From the NCBI RefSeq assembly GCF_027158205.1, contig NZ_JAPVLU010000028.1, positions 55,938 through 119,937 of the forward strand: a stretch of 64,000 nucleotides of DNA, given 5' to 3'. Of the stretch, positions 24,468 through 33,348 are shown piece after piece (position 1 is the first letter of the stretch; every line of letters starts with the position of its first letter). The notes beneath the pieces were generated by a model. The model made no database searches, was not told where the DNA came from, and worked only from the letters and a program-made list of their open reading frames with translations. Both the position numbers and the translations under genes were made by a program. The DNA is from Streptomyces sp. H39-S7. Lineage in GTDB: Bacteria > Actinomycetota > Actinomycetes > Streptomycetales > Streptomycetaceae.

Positions 24468-26300
24468 GTGTCTGTCATTCCCACTCGCCGTACCGTGCTG
24501 CGCGGCGCTGCCGTCGCCGCTGCGATACCGCTGGCCGGCGGCATCTCCGCCGGATCGGCATTCGCGTCGTCGTCCGCGTCCGCCTCGTCGTCGCACGAGT
24601 CCGGAAACGTTTACGGTCACGGCGCCGCAGCACTCGGTCCGAACGTCCTGGTCTTCGACCCGTCCATGGGCGACGCCGCGATCCAGGCCAAGGTCGACGC
24701 CGTGTTCGCCCTCCAGGAGTCCAACCAGTTCGGCAGCGAGCGCTTCGCCCTGGCCTTCCGGCCGGGCACGTACAACGTCGACATCAACGTCGGCTTCTAC
24801 ACCCACGTCCTCGGTCTCGGCGCCGCCCCCGGCGACGTGGTGATCAACGGTCATGTCACCGTCGACGCCCAGTGGTTCGAGGGCAACGGAACACAGAACT
24901 TCTGGCGCGCCGCGGAGAACCTGACCATCGTGCCGCCGGACGGCCTCAACCGCTGGGCCGTCGCCCAGGCGTGCCCGCTGCGCCGGGTCCACATCAAGGG
25001 CAACACCACCCTGTGGCCGAGCCCGCCCGGCAACCGGTGGTCCAGCGGCGGCTACCTGGCCGACAGCGTGGTGGACGGCTATGTCGAGTCCGGCTCGCAG
25101 CAGCAGTGGCTGTCGCGCAACGACACCATCGGCAGCTGGACCGGCGCCAACTGGAACATGGTCTTCGTCGGTGTCCAGGGCGCCCCCGCCCAGTCCTTCC
25201 CGACGCCGCCCCACACCACCATCGACCGCACCCCGGTCGTCCGCGAGAAGCCGTTCCTGACCGTGGACCGGCACGGCTCCTACCAGGTCTTCGTGCCCGC
25301 GCTGCGACGTAACTCCACCGGCACTACCTGGGCGAACGGACCGGCCGCGGGCCGCACCGTCGCACTGTCCCGCTTCTTCGTGGCCCGGCCCGGCGACTCC
25401 GCCGCCCAGATCAACCGCGCCCTGGCACACGGGCAGCACCTGCTGTTCGCCCCCGGCATCTACAACCTCTCCTCGACCATCCGGGTCACCCGCCCCGGCA
25501 CGGTCGTGCTGGGCCTGGGTTACACGACGCTGCGCTCGACGCACGGCAACACACTGATCGAGGTCGCCGACGTGAGCGGTGTCACCGTCGCAGGCGTGCT
25601 CGTCGAAGCGGCCTCGGCGCACACCCCGGTGCTGCTGCGGGTCGGCCAGGGGCGCAGCCGGCGCCGCCACGACGCCGACCCCACCGCGCTCTTCGACGTC
25701 TTCGCCCGGATCGGCGGCGCCATCGCCGGCGGGGCCGGCGTCAGCGTGCAGATCGACAGCAACGACGTCGTCTGCGACCACCTGTGGCTGTGGCGCGCCG
25801 ACCACGGCCTGGACGACACGGTCGGCTGGGCGGTCAACCCCGCCGACACCGGCCTCGTGGTCAACGGCGACCACGTCACCACGTACGGGCTGTTCGTGGA
25901 GCACTACCAGAAGTACGAAGTGCTGTGGAACGGCGACCACGGCCGCACGTACTTCTTCCAGAACGAGCACCCGTACGACGTTCCCACACAGAGCGCCTGG
26001 GTGCACGGCTCCACCAAGGGCTACGCCGCCTACAAGGTCGCCGACCGGGTCAGGGAGCACCACGCCTGGGGTCTGGGCAGCTACTGCTTCTTCAACCTCA
26101 ACGCGGACATCTACACCGACCGCGCCTACGAGATCCCCGACACGCCCGGTGTCGTCTTCACCGACCTGATGACCGTCTGCCTCAACGGCGCGGGCGGCGG
26201 AGGCATCGTGCACTGCATCAACGATGCCGGCGACCCCGTCCAGAACGGCTTCGGGACCTACAACATGAAGGCGTACAGCAACGGCGAGAGCGCCGTCTGA
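24468..26300 (+). CDS. Tat-exported beta-helix (pectate-lyase-superfamily) protein
   Basis: 610 aa. The N-terminus IPTRRTVLRGAAVAAAIPLA is a twin-arginine signal with Ser/Ala-rich mature start. The body has the stacked, short-turn pattern of a right-handed parallel beta-helix: ERFALAFRPGTYNVDINVGF, HVTVDAQWFEGNGTQNFWRA, and GVTVAGVLVEAASAHTPVLL. Proteins like this are often labelled adenylyl cyclase by transfer error; no cyclase motif is seen. It is likely a secreted glycan-binding or glycan-active protein. The GTG at 24468 follows AGGGAGA. A strong terminator follows directly. Confidence 0.8.
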   Translation: MSVIPTRRTVLRGAAVAAAIPLAGGISAGSAFASSSASASSSHESGNVYGHGAAALGPNVLVFDPSMGDAAIQAKVDAVFALQESNQFGSERFALAFRPGTYNVDINVGFYTHVLGLGAAPGDVVINGHVTVDAQWFEGNGTQNFWRAAENLTIVPPDGLNRWAVAQACPLRRVHIKGNTTLWPSPPGNRWSSGGYLADSVVDGYVESGSQQQWLSRNDTIGSWTGANWNMVFVGVQGAPAQSFPTPPHTTIDRTPVVREKPFLTVDRHGSYQVFVPALRRNSTGTTWANGPAAGRTVALSRFFVARPGDSAAQINRALAHGQHLLFAPGIYNLSSTIRVTRPGTVVLGLGYTTLRSTHGNTLIEVADVSGVTVAGVLVEAASAHTPVLLRVGQGRSRRRHDADPTALFDVFARIGGAIAGGAGVSVQIDSNDVVCDHLWLWRADHGLDDTVGWAVNPADTGLVVNGDHVTTYGLFVEHYQKYEVLWNGDHGRTYFFQNEHPYDVPTQSAWVHGSTKGYAAYKVADRVREHHAWGLGSYCFFNLNADIYTDRAYEIPDTPGVVFTDLMTVCLNGAGGGGIVHCINDAGDPVQNGFGTYNMKAYSNGESAV

Positions 26301-26326
26301 CGCCCTTCATCGCACCACCGAAAGCC

Positions 26327-26357
26327 GCGGGCGGGCCCCTCGAAGGGGCCCGCCCGC
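26327..26357 (+). terminator. Terminator hairpin after the beta-helix gene
   Basis: Perfect 14-bp stem GCGGGCGGGCCCCT / AGGGGCCCGCCCGC with a CGA loop, 26 bp past the stop codon. Confidence 0.9.
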
Positions 26358-26462
26358 ACGGCCGGCGTGATGGACCTTGTTGTGTCGTCTTCCCGGGGGG
26401 CGGGTAGGAACGCTGCCAGTGCGCCACCAGGCAACACCTTCCAGCGACGCGGGGACGAATCA

Positions 26463-27881
26463 GTGAACTCGACCGGCAAGGACAGTCGTCGTTGGGGTGG
26501 AGGCGGCAACCGAAACGAGCGGCATGCGGTTGTCGTGGGCGGGAGCCTTGCGGGGCTCCTCGCAGCGCACGTGCTCGCCGGGTACGCCGACCGGGTGACC
26601 GTCGTGGAGCGCGACAGGTTACCGCAGGGCGTGAAGCCTCGGCCAGGGGTGGCGCAGGGCCGGCATCCGCATGTCCTGCTGGAGGGCGGACAGTCGGCCC
26701 TGGAGTCGCTGCTGCCGGGCTTCCTCGTGGAGTTGGAGGCGGCGGGGGCGCCGCGGGTGGGTATGCCCTCGGACCTGGTGCTGTGGCAGGACGGGCACTG
26801 GTTCAGGCGGCTGCCCTCGACCACGCACATCTACACCGGGTCCCGCGCACAGCTGGAAGAGCTGGTGCGCCGTCGCGTCCTCACCAATCCAGTGATCAAC
26901 GTGCTCGAGGCAACCGATGTCATCGGGCTCCTCGGCGACGCCTCACGGGTGCGGGGTGTACTGCTGCGGGACCGCGCCGGTGACGCCCGCGGGGAGCACC
27001 GTGCCCTTGAAGCCGACCTGGTCGTCGACGCGTCGGGCAGCGGCACGAAGGCCCCAGACTGGCTCACGGCGATCGGGGCCAAGGCCCCGTACGAGGAGAC
27101 CATCGACACGGGGCTTGCCTACGCATCGCGCCTCTACCGCGGCCCCAGCGGGATCCTCGACGGCGACACGGCCGGCTACTACGTCTATCCCAGCCCGGCC
27201 CAGATCCACGCCGGCGGTGCGCTGCCGCTGGAGGACGGCAGCCATCTGGTCATCGTCTCGGGGCTGCGCGGCGACGAACCACCCACGGCCGACGACGCGT
27301 TCGTGACCTACGTCAAGAGGCTGCCGCATCCGCCCCTGCACCGGTGGCTGGACGAGGCTCAACCGCTCTCCCAGGCGTTCGGATACCGACAGACCGCGAA
27401 CATCCGCCGCCGCTACGACCTGCCCGGCCGCCACCCGGCCGGGTTCCTCGCCACTGGCGACGCCCTGTGCACTTTCAACCCGGTCTATGGGCAGGGCATG
27501 GCGGTCGCCGCGATGAGCGCGCTCGCCCTGCGCGACGCACTGGCCCATCCGCGCCGCACTCCTACGACGCGCCGCGTGCAGCGGGCACTGCTCGCCGCGT
27601 CCCGGCAGGCGTGGGACATCTCCGCCGGTGCCGACCGCAAGATGCCCGGCGCAACCGGCACGGCAGTCGACGCCAGGCCCGCAGACCGCGCCGCCGACTG
27701 GTACCTGCAACGCGTCCAGGCACGCTACCCCGCAGACCCCGTCGTGGGACACGCCTTCCGCTCCGTACTGACCCTCTCCGCTCCCATCACCGCCCTGTTC
27801 GCCCCGCCCGTGGCCCGAGCCGTGCTCTTCCGGCCGCCCCCGACGACCCCTGCCGGGCCGCCGGAAACACCGGAAGAATGA
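26463..27881 (+). CDS. FAD-dependent oxidoreductase with a TTA codon
   Basis: 472 aa flavoprotein of the phenol-hydroxylase-like/geranylgeranyl-reductase superfamily. The FAD Rossmann motif is HAVVVGGSLAGLLAAHVLAG, and the second FAD signature is LATGDALCTFNPVYGQGMAV. The GTG at 26463 follows GGGGA. The codon for Leu at 26619-26621 (D-R-L-P-Q) is TTA, rare in Streptomyces and decoded by the developmentally controlled bldA tRNA, so translation is probably limited to late growth. It stands alone between two terminators, so no pathway partner is evident. Confidence 0.85.
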   Translation: MNSTGKDSRRWGGGGNRNERHAVVVGGSLAGLLAAHVLAGYADRVTVVERDRLPQGVKPRPGVAQGRHPHVLLEGGQSALESLLPGFLVELEAAGAPRVGMPSDLVLWQDGHWFRRLPSTTHIYTGSRAQLEELVRRRVLTNPVINVLEATDVIGLLGDASRVRGVLLRDRAGDARGEHRALEADLVVDASGSGTKAPDWLTAIGAKAPYEETIDTGLAYASRLYRGPSGILDGDTAGYYVYPSPAQIHAGGALPLEDGSHLVIVSGLRGDEPPTADDAFVTYVKRLPHPPLHRWLDEAQPLSQAFGYRQTANIRRRYDLPGRHPAGFLATGDALCTFNPVYGQGMAVAAMSALALRDALAHPRRTPTTRRVQRALLAASRQAWDISAGADRKMPGATGTAVDARPADRAADWYLQRVQARYPADPVVGHAFRSVLTLSAPITALFAPPVARAVLFRPPPTTPAGPPETPEE

Positions 27882-27988
27882 TGGCCGACCATCCAAGGCC
27901 CAGCAAGAGAAACGGTGGTCGCCCGTCGCCTTTGGGCAGCGCCGACCTCGCCGGCTAGGGCGAAACCACCCGGACACCGTCACTGAAG

Positions 27989-28020
27989 CTGCGGGCGCCC
28001 CTCCCCCGGGGCGCCCGCAG
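27989..28020. terminator. Bidirectional terminator hairpin
   Basis: Perfect 13-bp stem CTGCGGGCGCCCC / GGGGCGCCCGCAG between convergent genes ending at 27881 and 28038. Confidence 0.9.
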
Positions 28021-28037
28021 TCCGTTCGATCACCTCG

Positions 28038-28799
28038 TCAGGGTGCCCACGGTCCGAGCATGCCCTTCATCGCATCCGCCATCGCGAACTGCAGCAGCGG
28101 ACCGTAGGTGATCCGGCCGACGCCCAGTCGGCGAAAACGCTCCAGGTCGTGCTTGACGGGATGGGCGGTGGAGTTCACGGGAACGGCGACGGCGCCGGTC
28201 ACCGCCGCGAGCAGCTCGTCGTTGTCCTGGATACCTACCGGGTAGACACTGTCGGCGCCGGCCTGCTCCAGCGCCCGCAGGCGCTCGATCGCCTCCTCGA
28301 GGACACCGGCAGCATCCTTCGCGTGCAGGAACAGGTCGGTGCGCCCGTTGACCCACAGCGGGATCCCCGCGTCGTCAGCCGCCGCCCGCACACCGGCGAT
28401 GTAACGCGCGTGCTCCTGCGTGCTGCGCACGCGCCCGCCGTCCGAGTGGACGGTGTCCTCAAGGTTCAGACCCACACCGCCGACCTCGATGAGTCCGGCG
28501 ACGAGATCCGCGGGCTCCTGCCCGTACCCGGCCTCCAGATCCACCGACACCGGCACATCGACCGCCGCGATGATCGGCCTGACCGCGGCCAGCACCTCCT
28601 CAAAACTCTGCCCCTCATGGTCATCCGCCCCCCGGGAGTCGGCGAGCGGATGACTACCGATCGTCAGCGCGAGGAATCCGGCGTCGGCTGCCGTCCGTGC
28701 GGACCACACATCCCAAACGGTCGGCAACACCAGGGGCCGGTACTGGGCGTGCAATTGCTTCAGGCGCTGAGCGCGCTCAACAGTGGTAGGAAAGTCCAT
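28038..28799 (-). CDS. Isocitrate lyase/PEP mutase-family protein
   Basis: 253 aa, the short (PEP mutase-like) branch of the isocitrate lyase superfamily, which makes or breaks C-C or P-C bonds of alpha-keto acids. Landmarks are VLPTVWDVWSARTAADAGFL, VDLEAGYG for metal ligands, and GVGLNLEDTVH. The KKCGH loop of true isocitrate lyases is absent. The ATG at 28799 is used; an in-frame GTG nine bases upstream behind GGGGAG is an alternative. No neighbouring pathway gene narrows the substrate. Confidence 0.85.
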   Translation of the reverse strand: MDFPTTVERAQRLKQLHAQYRPLVLPTVWDVWSARTAADAGFLALTIGSHPLADSRGADDHEGQSFEEVLAAVRPIIAAVDVPVSVDLEAGYGQEPADLVAGLIEVGGVGLNLEDTVHSDGGRVRSTQEHARYIAGVRAAADDAGIPLWVNGRTDLFLHAKDAAGVLEEAIERLRALEQAGADSVYPVGIQDNDELLAAVTGAVAVPVNSTAHPVKHDLERFRRLGVGRITYGPLLQFAMADAMKGMLGPWAP

Positions 28800-29091
28800 A
28801 CCCAGCACGCTACTCCCCGACCACCCCGAACCACGTGCCAGCAGGGCGCCGCCCGGCGACGGGACGGTGCGGCCCGGTTCCCCCACCGATCCGGCGGCGT
28901 AGGGCAGCCATCCTCTTGCGTTTTGGTGGTCGGCCCCGGAGGTCCTTCGGGGGCTGATCGTGCTGCCAGTGCGGCGGAGGATGCTTCGTGGTGATCGGTG
29001 GTGTGCCGGTCGAGCGTGGCCGGCAGAGCAGTCGGTCCTCGAGGGGAGACCGGGGGGACCGGGCGCCCGATGTTCGACTCAGGCGCCGTCT

Positions 29092-29574
29092 TCAGGCGTG
29101 CCCGGGGACGGAGACGCGAAGATCGAGGAGCTGTTGCGTATGCACGGGCACGTGGTCTTCGGCGAGGCCATCGATGAGGCTTGCCAGCGGAATCGGCTGG
29201 TCGAGCACGAGTGCGTCATTGGACAGGAGGAAAGACGGCACCGGAACCAAGGCGGCTTTCTCGCCGAGCTGATCGGCGATGTCGCACAGGACGGTGGCCT
29301 GGCGCCGGACATGATCCATCAGGTCCACCCGACCTGAGTGCTCGGTGATGATCCGGTCAAGGTTCCAGGTGTCGAGGGAGATCCGGTTGTCGAAGGTGGG
29401 CCGCGAGCCGGCGACGATGCCCAGAGCAACCGCTGCGATCGAGGCGTCGATGCTGAGGAGATGGGCCAGAATCTGGTCGGCGTTCCATCCTCCGTCGTCC
29501 GCGTCGCCGAGGTCGGGGATGGCCGCCGCGTCGAGCAACCTGTCGTAGGCGCTGCGAAGTTCTGTCGTGTCCAT
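29092..29574 (-). CDS. DinB-like four-helix protein
   Basis: 160 aa, probably a DinB/YfiT-type metal-binding four-helix bundle. It has an opening helix ELRSAYDRLLDAAA, then WNADQILAHLLSIDASIAAV with a histidine in the usual place, and a later H in EDHVPVHTQQLL. Such proteins include thiol-dependent transferases, but no activity can be assigned. GAAGGAAG precedes the ATG. A perfect 23-bp hairpin lies 85-134 bp upstream. Confidence 0.6.
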   Translation of the reverse strand: MDTTELRSAYDRLLDAAAIPDLGDADDGGWNADQILAHLLSIDASIAAVALGIVAGSRPTFDNRISLDTWNLDRIITEHSGRVDLMDHVRRQATVLCDIADQLGEKAALVPVPSFLLSNDALVLDQPIPLASLIDGLAEDHVPVHTQQLLDLRVSVPGHA

Positions 29575-29616
29575 AGCGTGCTTCCTTCATTCGGGGCGTG
29601 TCGAACTCGAATCCCG

Positions 29617-29708
29617 CTCTTCCTTCACCGTCATCATCGGATGCAACCCCAGAGTTGCACGATGACCGTCTAGGTGCAACCCAAAGGTTGCACCTAGACG
29701 GTCATCGT
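29617..29708. repeat. Long perfect inverted repeat with a nested imperfect copy
   Basis: Arms at 29659-29681 and 29686-29708 are perfectly complementary over 23 bp (for example CGTCTAGGTGCAACC against GGTTGCACCTAGACG) with a four-base loop. Just left, GATGCAACCCC and GAGTTGCACGATGACC (about 29639-29668) form a second, imperfect hairpin sharing the same TGCAACC core. It lies between divergent genes. It could be an operator pair, a strong terminator, or the end of a miniature mobile element. Confidence 0.8.
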
Positions 29709-29911
29709 TGGTCGGTGATGATGGAGCGGGGCTGACTGAGGGCTGCAAGGCTGCCGGCCGGTCGGATGCAGGCGGGCGGGCGGAGTCGGGTGTCGCCTTC
29801 GTTCATGGTGACTCACACAGTCTCGACAAGGGCGACCCAAGTCAGCACCTGATCGAGCACATGTCTGATCGCAGCGGCCTGGGCTGGGCGGCAACGTCTA
29901 GGATCTATGAC

Positions 29912-30649
29912 ATGGCAACACGACTCGTGCAGATCAACATGAAGGCCCAGGACGACTCCGCGCTCGGCCGGTTCTGGGCGGAGGCACTCGGGTGGGGTAT
30001 CGACAGCGAGGGCCCCGGCGTGACCAACCTCGAACCCGTGGGCTTCGCCTACCCCGACCCCGTGGCCGTCTGCATCGACATCATCGCCCGCCCGGAACCC
30101 AAGACGGTGAAGAACCGGGTGCACCTCGATCTGGCCACCACCTCGACCGCCCATCAGGCGGAGTTGGTCGCGCGCCTGAAGGATCTCGGCGCGAAGCCTG
30201 CCGACGTGGGTCAGGGCGACGTCCCCTGGACGGTCATGGCCGACCCGGAGGGCAACGAGTTCTGCGTCCTGGAGCCCCGGGAGATCTACCGGGACACCGG
30301 GCCGATCGCCGTAGTGGTGGTCGACTGCACCGACCCCCGAGCAATGGCCCGGTTCTGGGGCGAGGCGATGGACTGGACGCTGCACGAGGTCACCGACGAC
30401 CACGCGACCATGCGCTCCGCCAAAGGCGTCGGCCCCTACCTGGAGTTCCTCCGCACCCCCGACACCAAGAGCGGGTGGAACCGCGTCCACCTCGATGTCC
30501 GCCCCTACCCCGATGACGACCTGGCCGCAGAGGCAGCCCGACTGCGCGCTCTAGGCGCCACTGACCCGCGGTTCGACCAGTCCGCAATCTCCTGGACGGT
30601 ACTGGCCGACCCGGAGGGCAACGAGTTCTGCCTCCTCACCCCTCGCTGA
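29912..30649 (+). CDS. Tandem VOC (glyoxalase/bleomycin-resistance fold) protein
   Basis: 245 aa with two VOC-like halves: residues 1-120 (LVQINMKAQDDSALGRFWAE) and 125-245 (IAVVVVDCTDPRAMARFWGE). Each ends in a near-identical DPEGNEFC(V/L)L motif. The internal repeat makes a single-chain metal-binding pair. The ATG at 29912 follows AGGA. Substrate unknown; members range from glyoxalases to drug-binding proteins. Confidence 0.85.
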   Translation: MATRLVQINMKAQDDSALGRFWAEALGWGIDSEGPGVTNLEPVGFAYPDPVAVCIDIIARPEPKTVKNRVHLDLATTSTAHQAELVARLKDLGAKPADVGQGDVPWTVMADPEGNEFCVLEPREIYRDTGPIAVVVVDCTDPRAMARFWGEAMDWTLHEVTDDHATMRSAKGVGPYLEFLRTPDTKSGWNRVHLDVRPYPDDDLAAEAARLRALGATDPRFDQSAISWTVLADPEGNEFCLLTPR

Positions 30650-30694
30650 CCTTGAGCAACGGCCCATGGCCATGCGAGCCCGGGGATATACCCC

Positions 30695-30862
30695 TGCGCG
30701 TGCGGGTGGCAGGTAGGCGGCCTTGATCGACGGGGAGTCGGCGGCGGTGGCCACCGCTCCGGGCGCCCGGCACATCTCGCGGCGGATGCGCTTGCGGAAC
30801 TGGTCACGGATCTGTCCGATGCCGTCGGCGGCGGCCCACCGGGCCATGAACCCTCGACCCAT
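30695..30862 (-). pseudogene. IS5-like transposase remnant
   Basis: The minus translation reads ARWAAADGIGQIRDQFRKRI and then APGAVATAADSPSIKAA. This resembles the central IS5 segment (ARW, IRD-R, ID-SQSVKAA) with the conserved Asp-Ser-Gln-Ser changed to Asp-Ser-Pro-Ser and no continuation. Only about 55 codons remain. Confidence 0.5.
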
Positions 30863-30873
30863 GCGCCTCGGTG

Positions 30874-31410
30874 TTACAGGGAATCAGATCTTTCAAGATC
30901 ATTTGCAGTGCCGGTGACCGCCGGCCCGCATTCGGGAGGAAGGTGGGCGACGACCAAGGCGACCGCGTCGCGCGGGTCGTCAGCCTCTCCGATGTCTGCC
31001 GGTCCGTGAGGCGAGCGAGTCGTCCACCAGGTGACGCGGTATTTCCCGTTCACGGGGGTAATCACTGGAACGTCGTGGGTGTAGGGGAATCCGGTGCAGC
31101 GGCTGAAGTTCAGCGACATGTGGCTGCGAAAGGGGAACAATGCTCGCAGATGCGGCTCGGCGTAGGCGGCCTCGATAAGGTCGTGTTCGACGTGTGGCGC
31201 AGTGGTCTGACGGTAGATTGCCCACTTTGTCTCAACCGCGGTGCCGCGCTCGTGAGCCTCGGCGAGCGGGCCATAGTGGACGAACGGGCAGGCGGATCGC
31301 AGATCTTCCAAGTTGGCGCCGGACTGCCAGGCTCCGGTCGCCGTGGCAGCCTCGTTCAAACTGGTTGTCGTGCCCTTGGCCATCCCGACGCCGCGTTCCC
31401 AGAAGCTCAT
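30874..31410 (-). CDS. DUF6193-like protein
   Basis: About 178 aa. ATATGAWQSGANLEDLRSAC, PFVHYGPLAEAHERGTAVE, HDLIEAAYAEPHLRALFPF and the tail DAVALVVAHLPPECGPAVTG match the DUF6193 pattern I recall from Streptomyces, whose members have no known activity. The N-terminal strand-rich part usual in this family seems shortened. The exact start is unsure: in-frame starts at 31479, 31410 and 31383 exist, none with a good ribosome site. It could therefore be 5'-truncated, and it sits next to an IS5 remnant. Confidence 0.55.
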   Translation of the reverse strand: MSFWERGVGMAKGTTTSLNEAATATGAWQSGANLEDLRSACPFVHYGPLAEAHERGTAVETKWAIYRQTTAPHVEHDLIEAAYAEPHLRALFPFRSHMSLNFSRCTGFPYTHDVPVITPVNGKYRVTWWTTRSPHGPADIGEADDPRDAVALVVAHLPPECGPAVTGTANDLERSDSL

Positions 31411-31547
31411 GATGAAGCAGCGTTCCCGTATGCCCAGGTGAGCGCTCGTCGGTATTCCGAGCCGGCGGGTGCGAACCATGGCCGGCTCGGCGGCCTGGGC
31501 CGTCAGCGACAGCCGCGGCCCCGATCAGCTCAAGGGGCCGCCGTACA

Positions 31548-32021
31548 TCATTGCCCGCCGGCCGTGTGTGTGAGCCGATGCACGACGCGTTCTCCGATCC
31601 CGGCGAACGCATCGATCTGGTCGGAGTCCAGCAGATCGATGAAGTTTCTGCGCACGGACTGAACGTGCAACGGCGCTGCTTCGCCCAGCGTCCGCAGCCC
31701 GTCCTCGGTCAACGCCACGATCGCTCCGCGGCCGTCGGTGTCGCACTCCTCGCGCACCACCAGACCCCGCTTCTCCATCCGCGCCAGATGGTGGGAGAGG
31801 CGGCTGCGTGACCAGAGCATGTGGTCGGCGAGGTCGCTGATCCGCCGCCGATACCGGGGGCTGCTGCCGAGGGAGGACAGCACGTCGTAGTCGGGCTCCG
31901 ACAGGCCGCTGTCCTGCCCCAGGTCGCGGGCGAGCTGGGCGTTGAGCAGGAGAAACATCCTGCGGTATGCCTGCCATGCACGCTGTTCGCGGTCGGTCAG
32001 CCAGCGGGGTTCCTCGGTCAT
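31548..32021 (-). CDS. MarR-family transcriptional regulator
   Basis: 157 aa winged-helix dimer. LSEPDYDVLSSLGSSPRYRR, the recognition region SDLADHMLWSRSRLSHHLAR, and the wing around REECDTDGRGAIVALTEDGL are diagnostic. It is divergent from a YczE-type membrane protein gene across an 85-bp gap with two TGACACGTCA repeats, so it probably represses that operon (membrane protein plus FMN reductase) and itself. Confidence 0.92.
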   Translation of the reverse strand: MTEEPRWLTDREQRAWQAYRRMFLLLNAQLARDLGQDSGLSEPDYDVLSSLGSSPRYRRRISDLADHMLWSRSRLSHHLARMEKRGLVVREECDTDGRGAIVALTEDGLRTLGEAAPLHVQSVRRNFIDLLDSDQIDAFAGIGERVVHRLTHTAGGQ

Positions 32022-32044
32022 GACCCCAGCCTACCCGCATATGA

Positions 32045-32090
32045 TTGACACGTCACCTACTCCCCCTTACGGTTATAAGTGACACGTCAA
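32045..32090. promoter_or_regulatory. Repeated TGACACGTCA sites, likely MarR operator
   Basis: TTGACACGTCAC at 32045-32056 and GTGACACGTCAA at 32079-32090 share TGACACGTCA, a near-palindrome, 34 bp apart. The second overlaps a TATAAG-like -10 element (32074-32079) of the rightward promoter. Confidence 0.6.
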
Positions 32091-32106
32091 CCACTTGGGA
32101 GGTGCC

Positions 32107-32718
32107 GTGCCCCGGCTGGTCAAACTGCTCTCGGGTCTCACCCTGTTCGGCTTCAGCATCGCGCTGATGGTCGCCGCCGGCCTGGGCGTCCCCGCCTGGG
32201 ACGTTCTGCACCAGGGCCTTTCACGCAGCACCGGCCTGTCGTTCGGTTGGGTGGTCAACGGGATCGGCGCCCTGGTTCTGCTGGCCTGGATTCCCCTGCG
32301 GGTCCGCCCCGGCATCGGCACGCTCTGCAACATCCTGCTCGTCGGCATGGTCGCCGACACCGCATTGCGCATCCTGCCCCAGTTCGCCGGCCCAGCCCTG
32401 CGCCTGTGCGTACTGCTCGCCGCAATCGCCCTCAATGCCCTCGCCACCGGCCTCTACATCGGTGCCGGTCTCGGCCCGGGACCCCGCGACGGGGTGATGA
32501 CGGGACTCGCCGCGCACGGCATCTCGCTGCGCGCCGCCCGCACCGCGATCGAGGTCTTCGTCCTCGTCGTCGGCTGGCTGCTCGGCGGCACGGTGGGCAT
32601 CGGCACGCTGGTGTACGCCGCCGTCATCGGCCCCCTGGCCCAACCCGCCATCCGTCACTTCACCCGCACCACCCTCCCGGGAACGACGCCGGCCCCTGCC
32701 ACCCGTCCGACCCCATAA
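32107..32718 (+). CDS. YczE/YitT-type integral membrane protein
   Basis: 203 aa, about five transmembrane helices (SGLTLFGFSIALMVAAGLGV; LCVLLAAIALNALATGLYIG). The motif GAGLGPGPRDGVMTGLA is typical of the YczE family of unknown transport or membrane function. The GTG at 32107 follows TTGGGAGG. It is followed 13 bp later by an FMN reductase and is probably controlled by the divergent MarR protein. Confidence 0.85.
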   Translation: MPRLVKLLSGLTLFGFSIALMVAAGLGVPAWDVLHQGLSRSTGLSFGWVVNGIGALVLLAWIPLRVRPGIGTLCNILLVGMVADTALRILPQFAGPALRLCVLLAAIALNALATGLYIGAGLGPGPRDGVMTGLAAHGISLRAARTAIEVFVLVVGWLLGGTVGIGTLVYAAVIGPLAQPAIRHFTRTTLPGTTPAPATRPTP

Positions 32719-32731
32719 GGAATGGACCACC

Positions 32732-33307
32732 ATGACTCGCCTGCACATCATCTCCTTCAGCACCCGCCTCACCTCCTCCGGCCGCCCCCTCGCCCACTGG
32801 ATCACCGAACTCGCAGCCGCACACGGCGCGTTCGAGCCCACCCTGATCGACCTGCGCGAGGTCGCCCTGCCGTTCCTGGACGAACCCGGGCTTCCGTCCG
32901 ACGGCCACTACGTGCACCAGCACGCCAAGGACTGGAGCGCCGTCATCGACGCCGCCGATGCCTTCGTCTTCGTCATGCCGATGTACAACGGCGGCTTCAC
33001 GGCTCCCCTGAAGAACGCCATCGACACCCTCTACCACGAGTGGCAGGACAAACCCGTGGGACTCATCAGCTACAGCACGGGATCGTCCGGCGGCGCCCCG
33101 GCCCTCGAGATGATCCGGCCGGTCCTCGCCCGCGTGGGCCTTCGCCCCACCGCGCCCACCCTCTCGATCCCGGCCATCGAGAACCACCTCGACGAAGCCG
33201 GACACCTGCGAGCCACCGCCGGCCTCACCGACCAGGCGCGGGCGGTCCTGGCCGGAGTGGCGCAATCGGCCGCCGCCCTCCCGGAACAGGCGCATGCCGT
33301 CGCCTGA
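32732..33307 (+). CDS. NADPH-dependent FMN reductase
   Basis: 191 aa flavodoxin-fold reductase. FSTRLTSSGRPLAHWI forms the phosphate loop, and FVFVMPMYNGGFTAPLKNAI is the conserved signature (P-x-Y-N-x-x-x-P-x-x-L-K-N-A-I-D). Probably reduces FMN, quinones or xenobiotics with NAD(P)H. It forms an operon with the upstream YczE-like gene under the MarR regulator. Confidence 0.9.
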   Translation: MTRLHIISFSTRLTSSGRPLAHWITELAAAHGAFEPTLIDLREVALPFLDEPGLPSDGHYVHQHAKDWSAVIDAADAFVFVMPMYNGGFTAPLKNAIDTLYHEWQDKPVGLISYSTGSSGGAPALEMIRPVLARVGLRPTAPTLSIPAIENHLDEAGHLRATAGLTDQARAVLAGVAQSAAALPEQAHAVA

Positions 33308-33348
33308 GACACGACCGCGCGAGCCGGCTCTCCGACCTGTGGCGGGGC

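Noticed and set aside
24468..26300. Adenylyl cyclase function for the beta-helix protein
   Set aside because: No cyclase catalytic motif; the Tat signal and repeat pattern fit an exported beta-helix protein.
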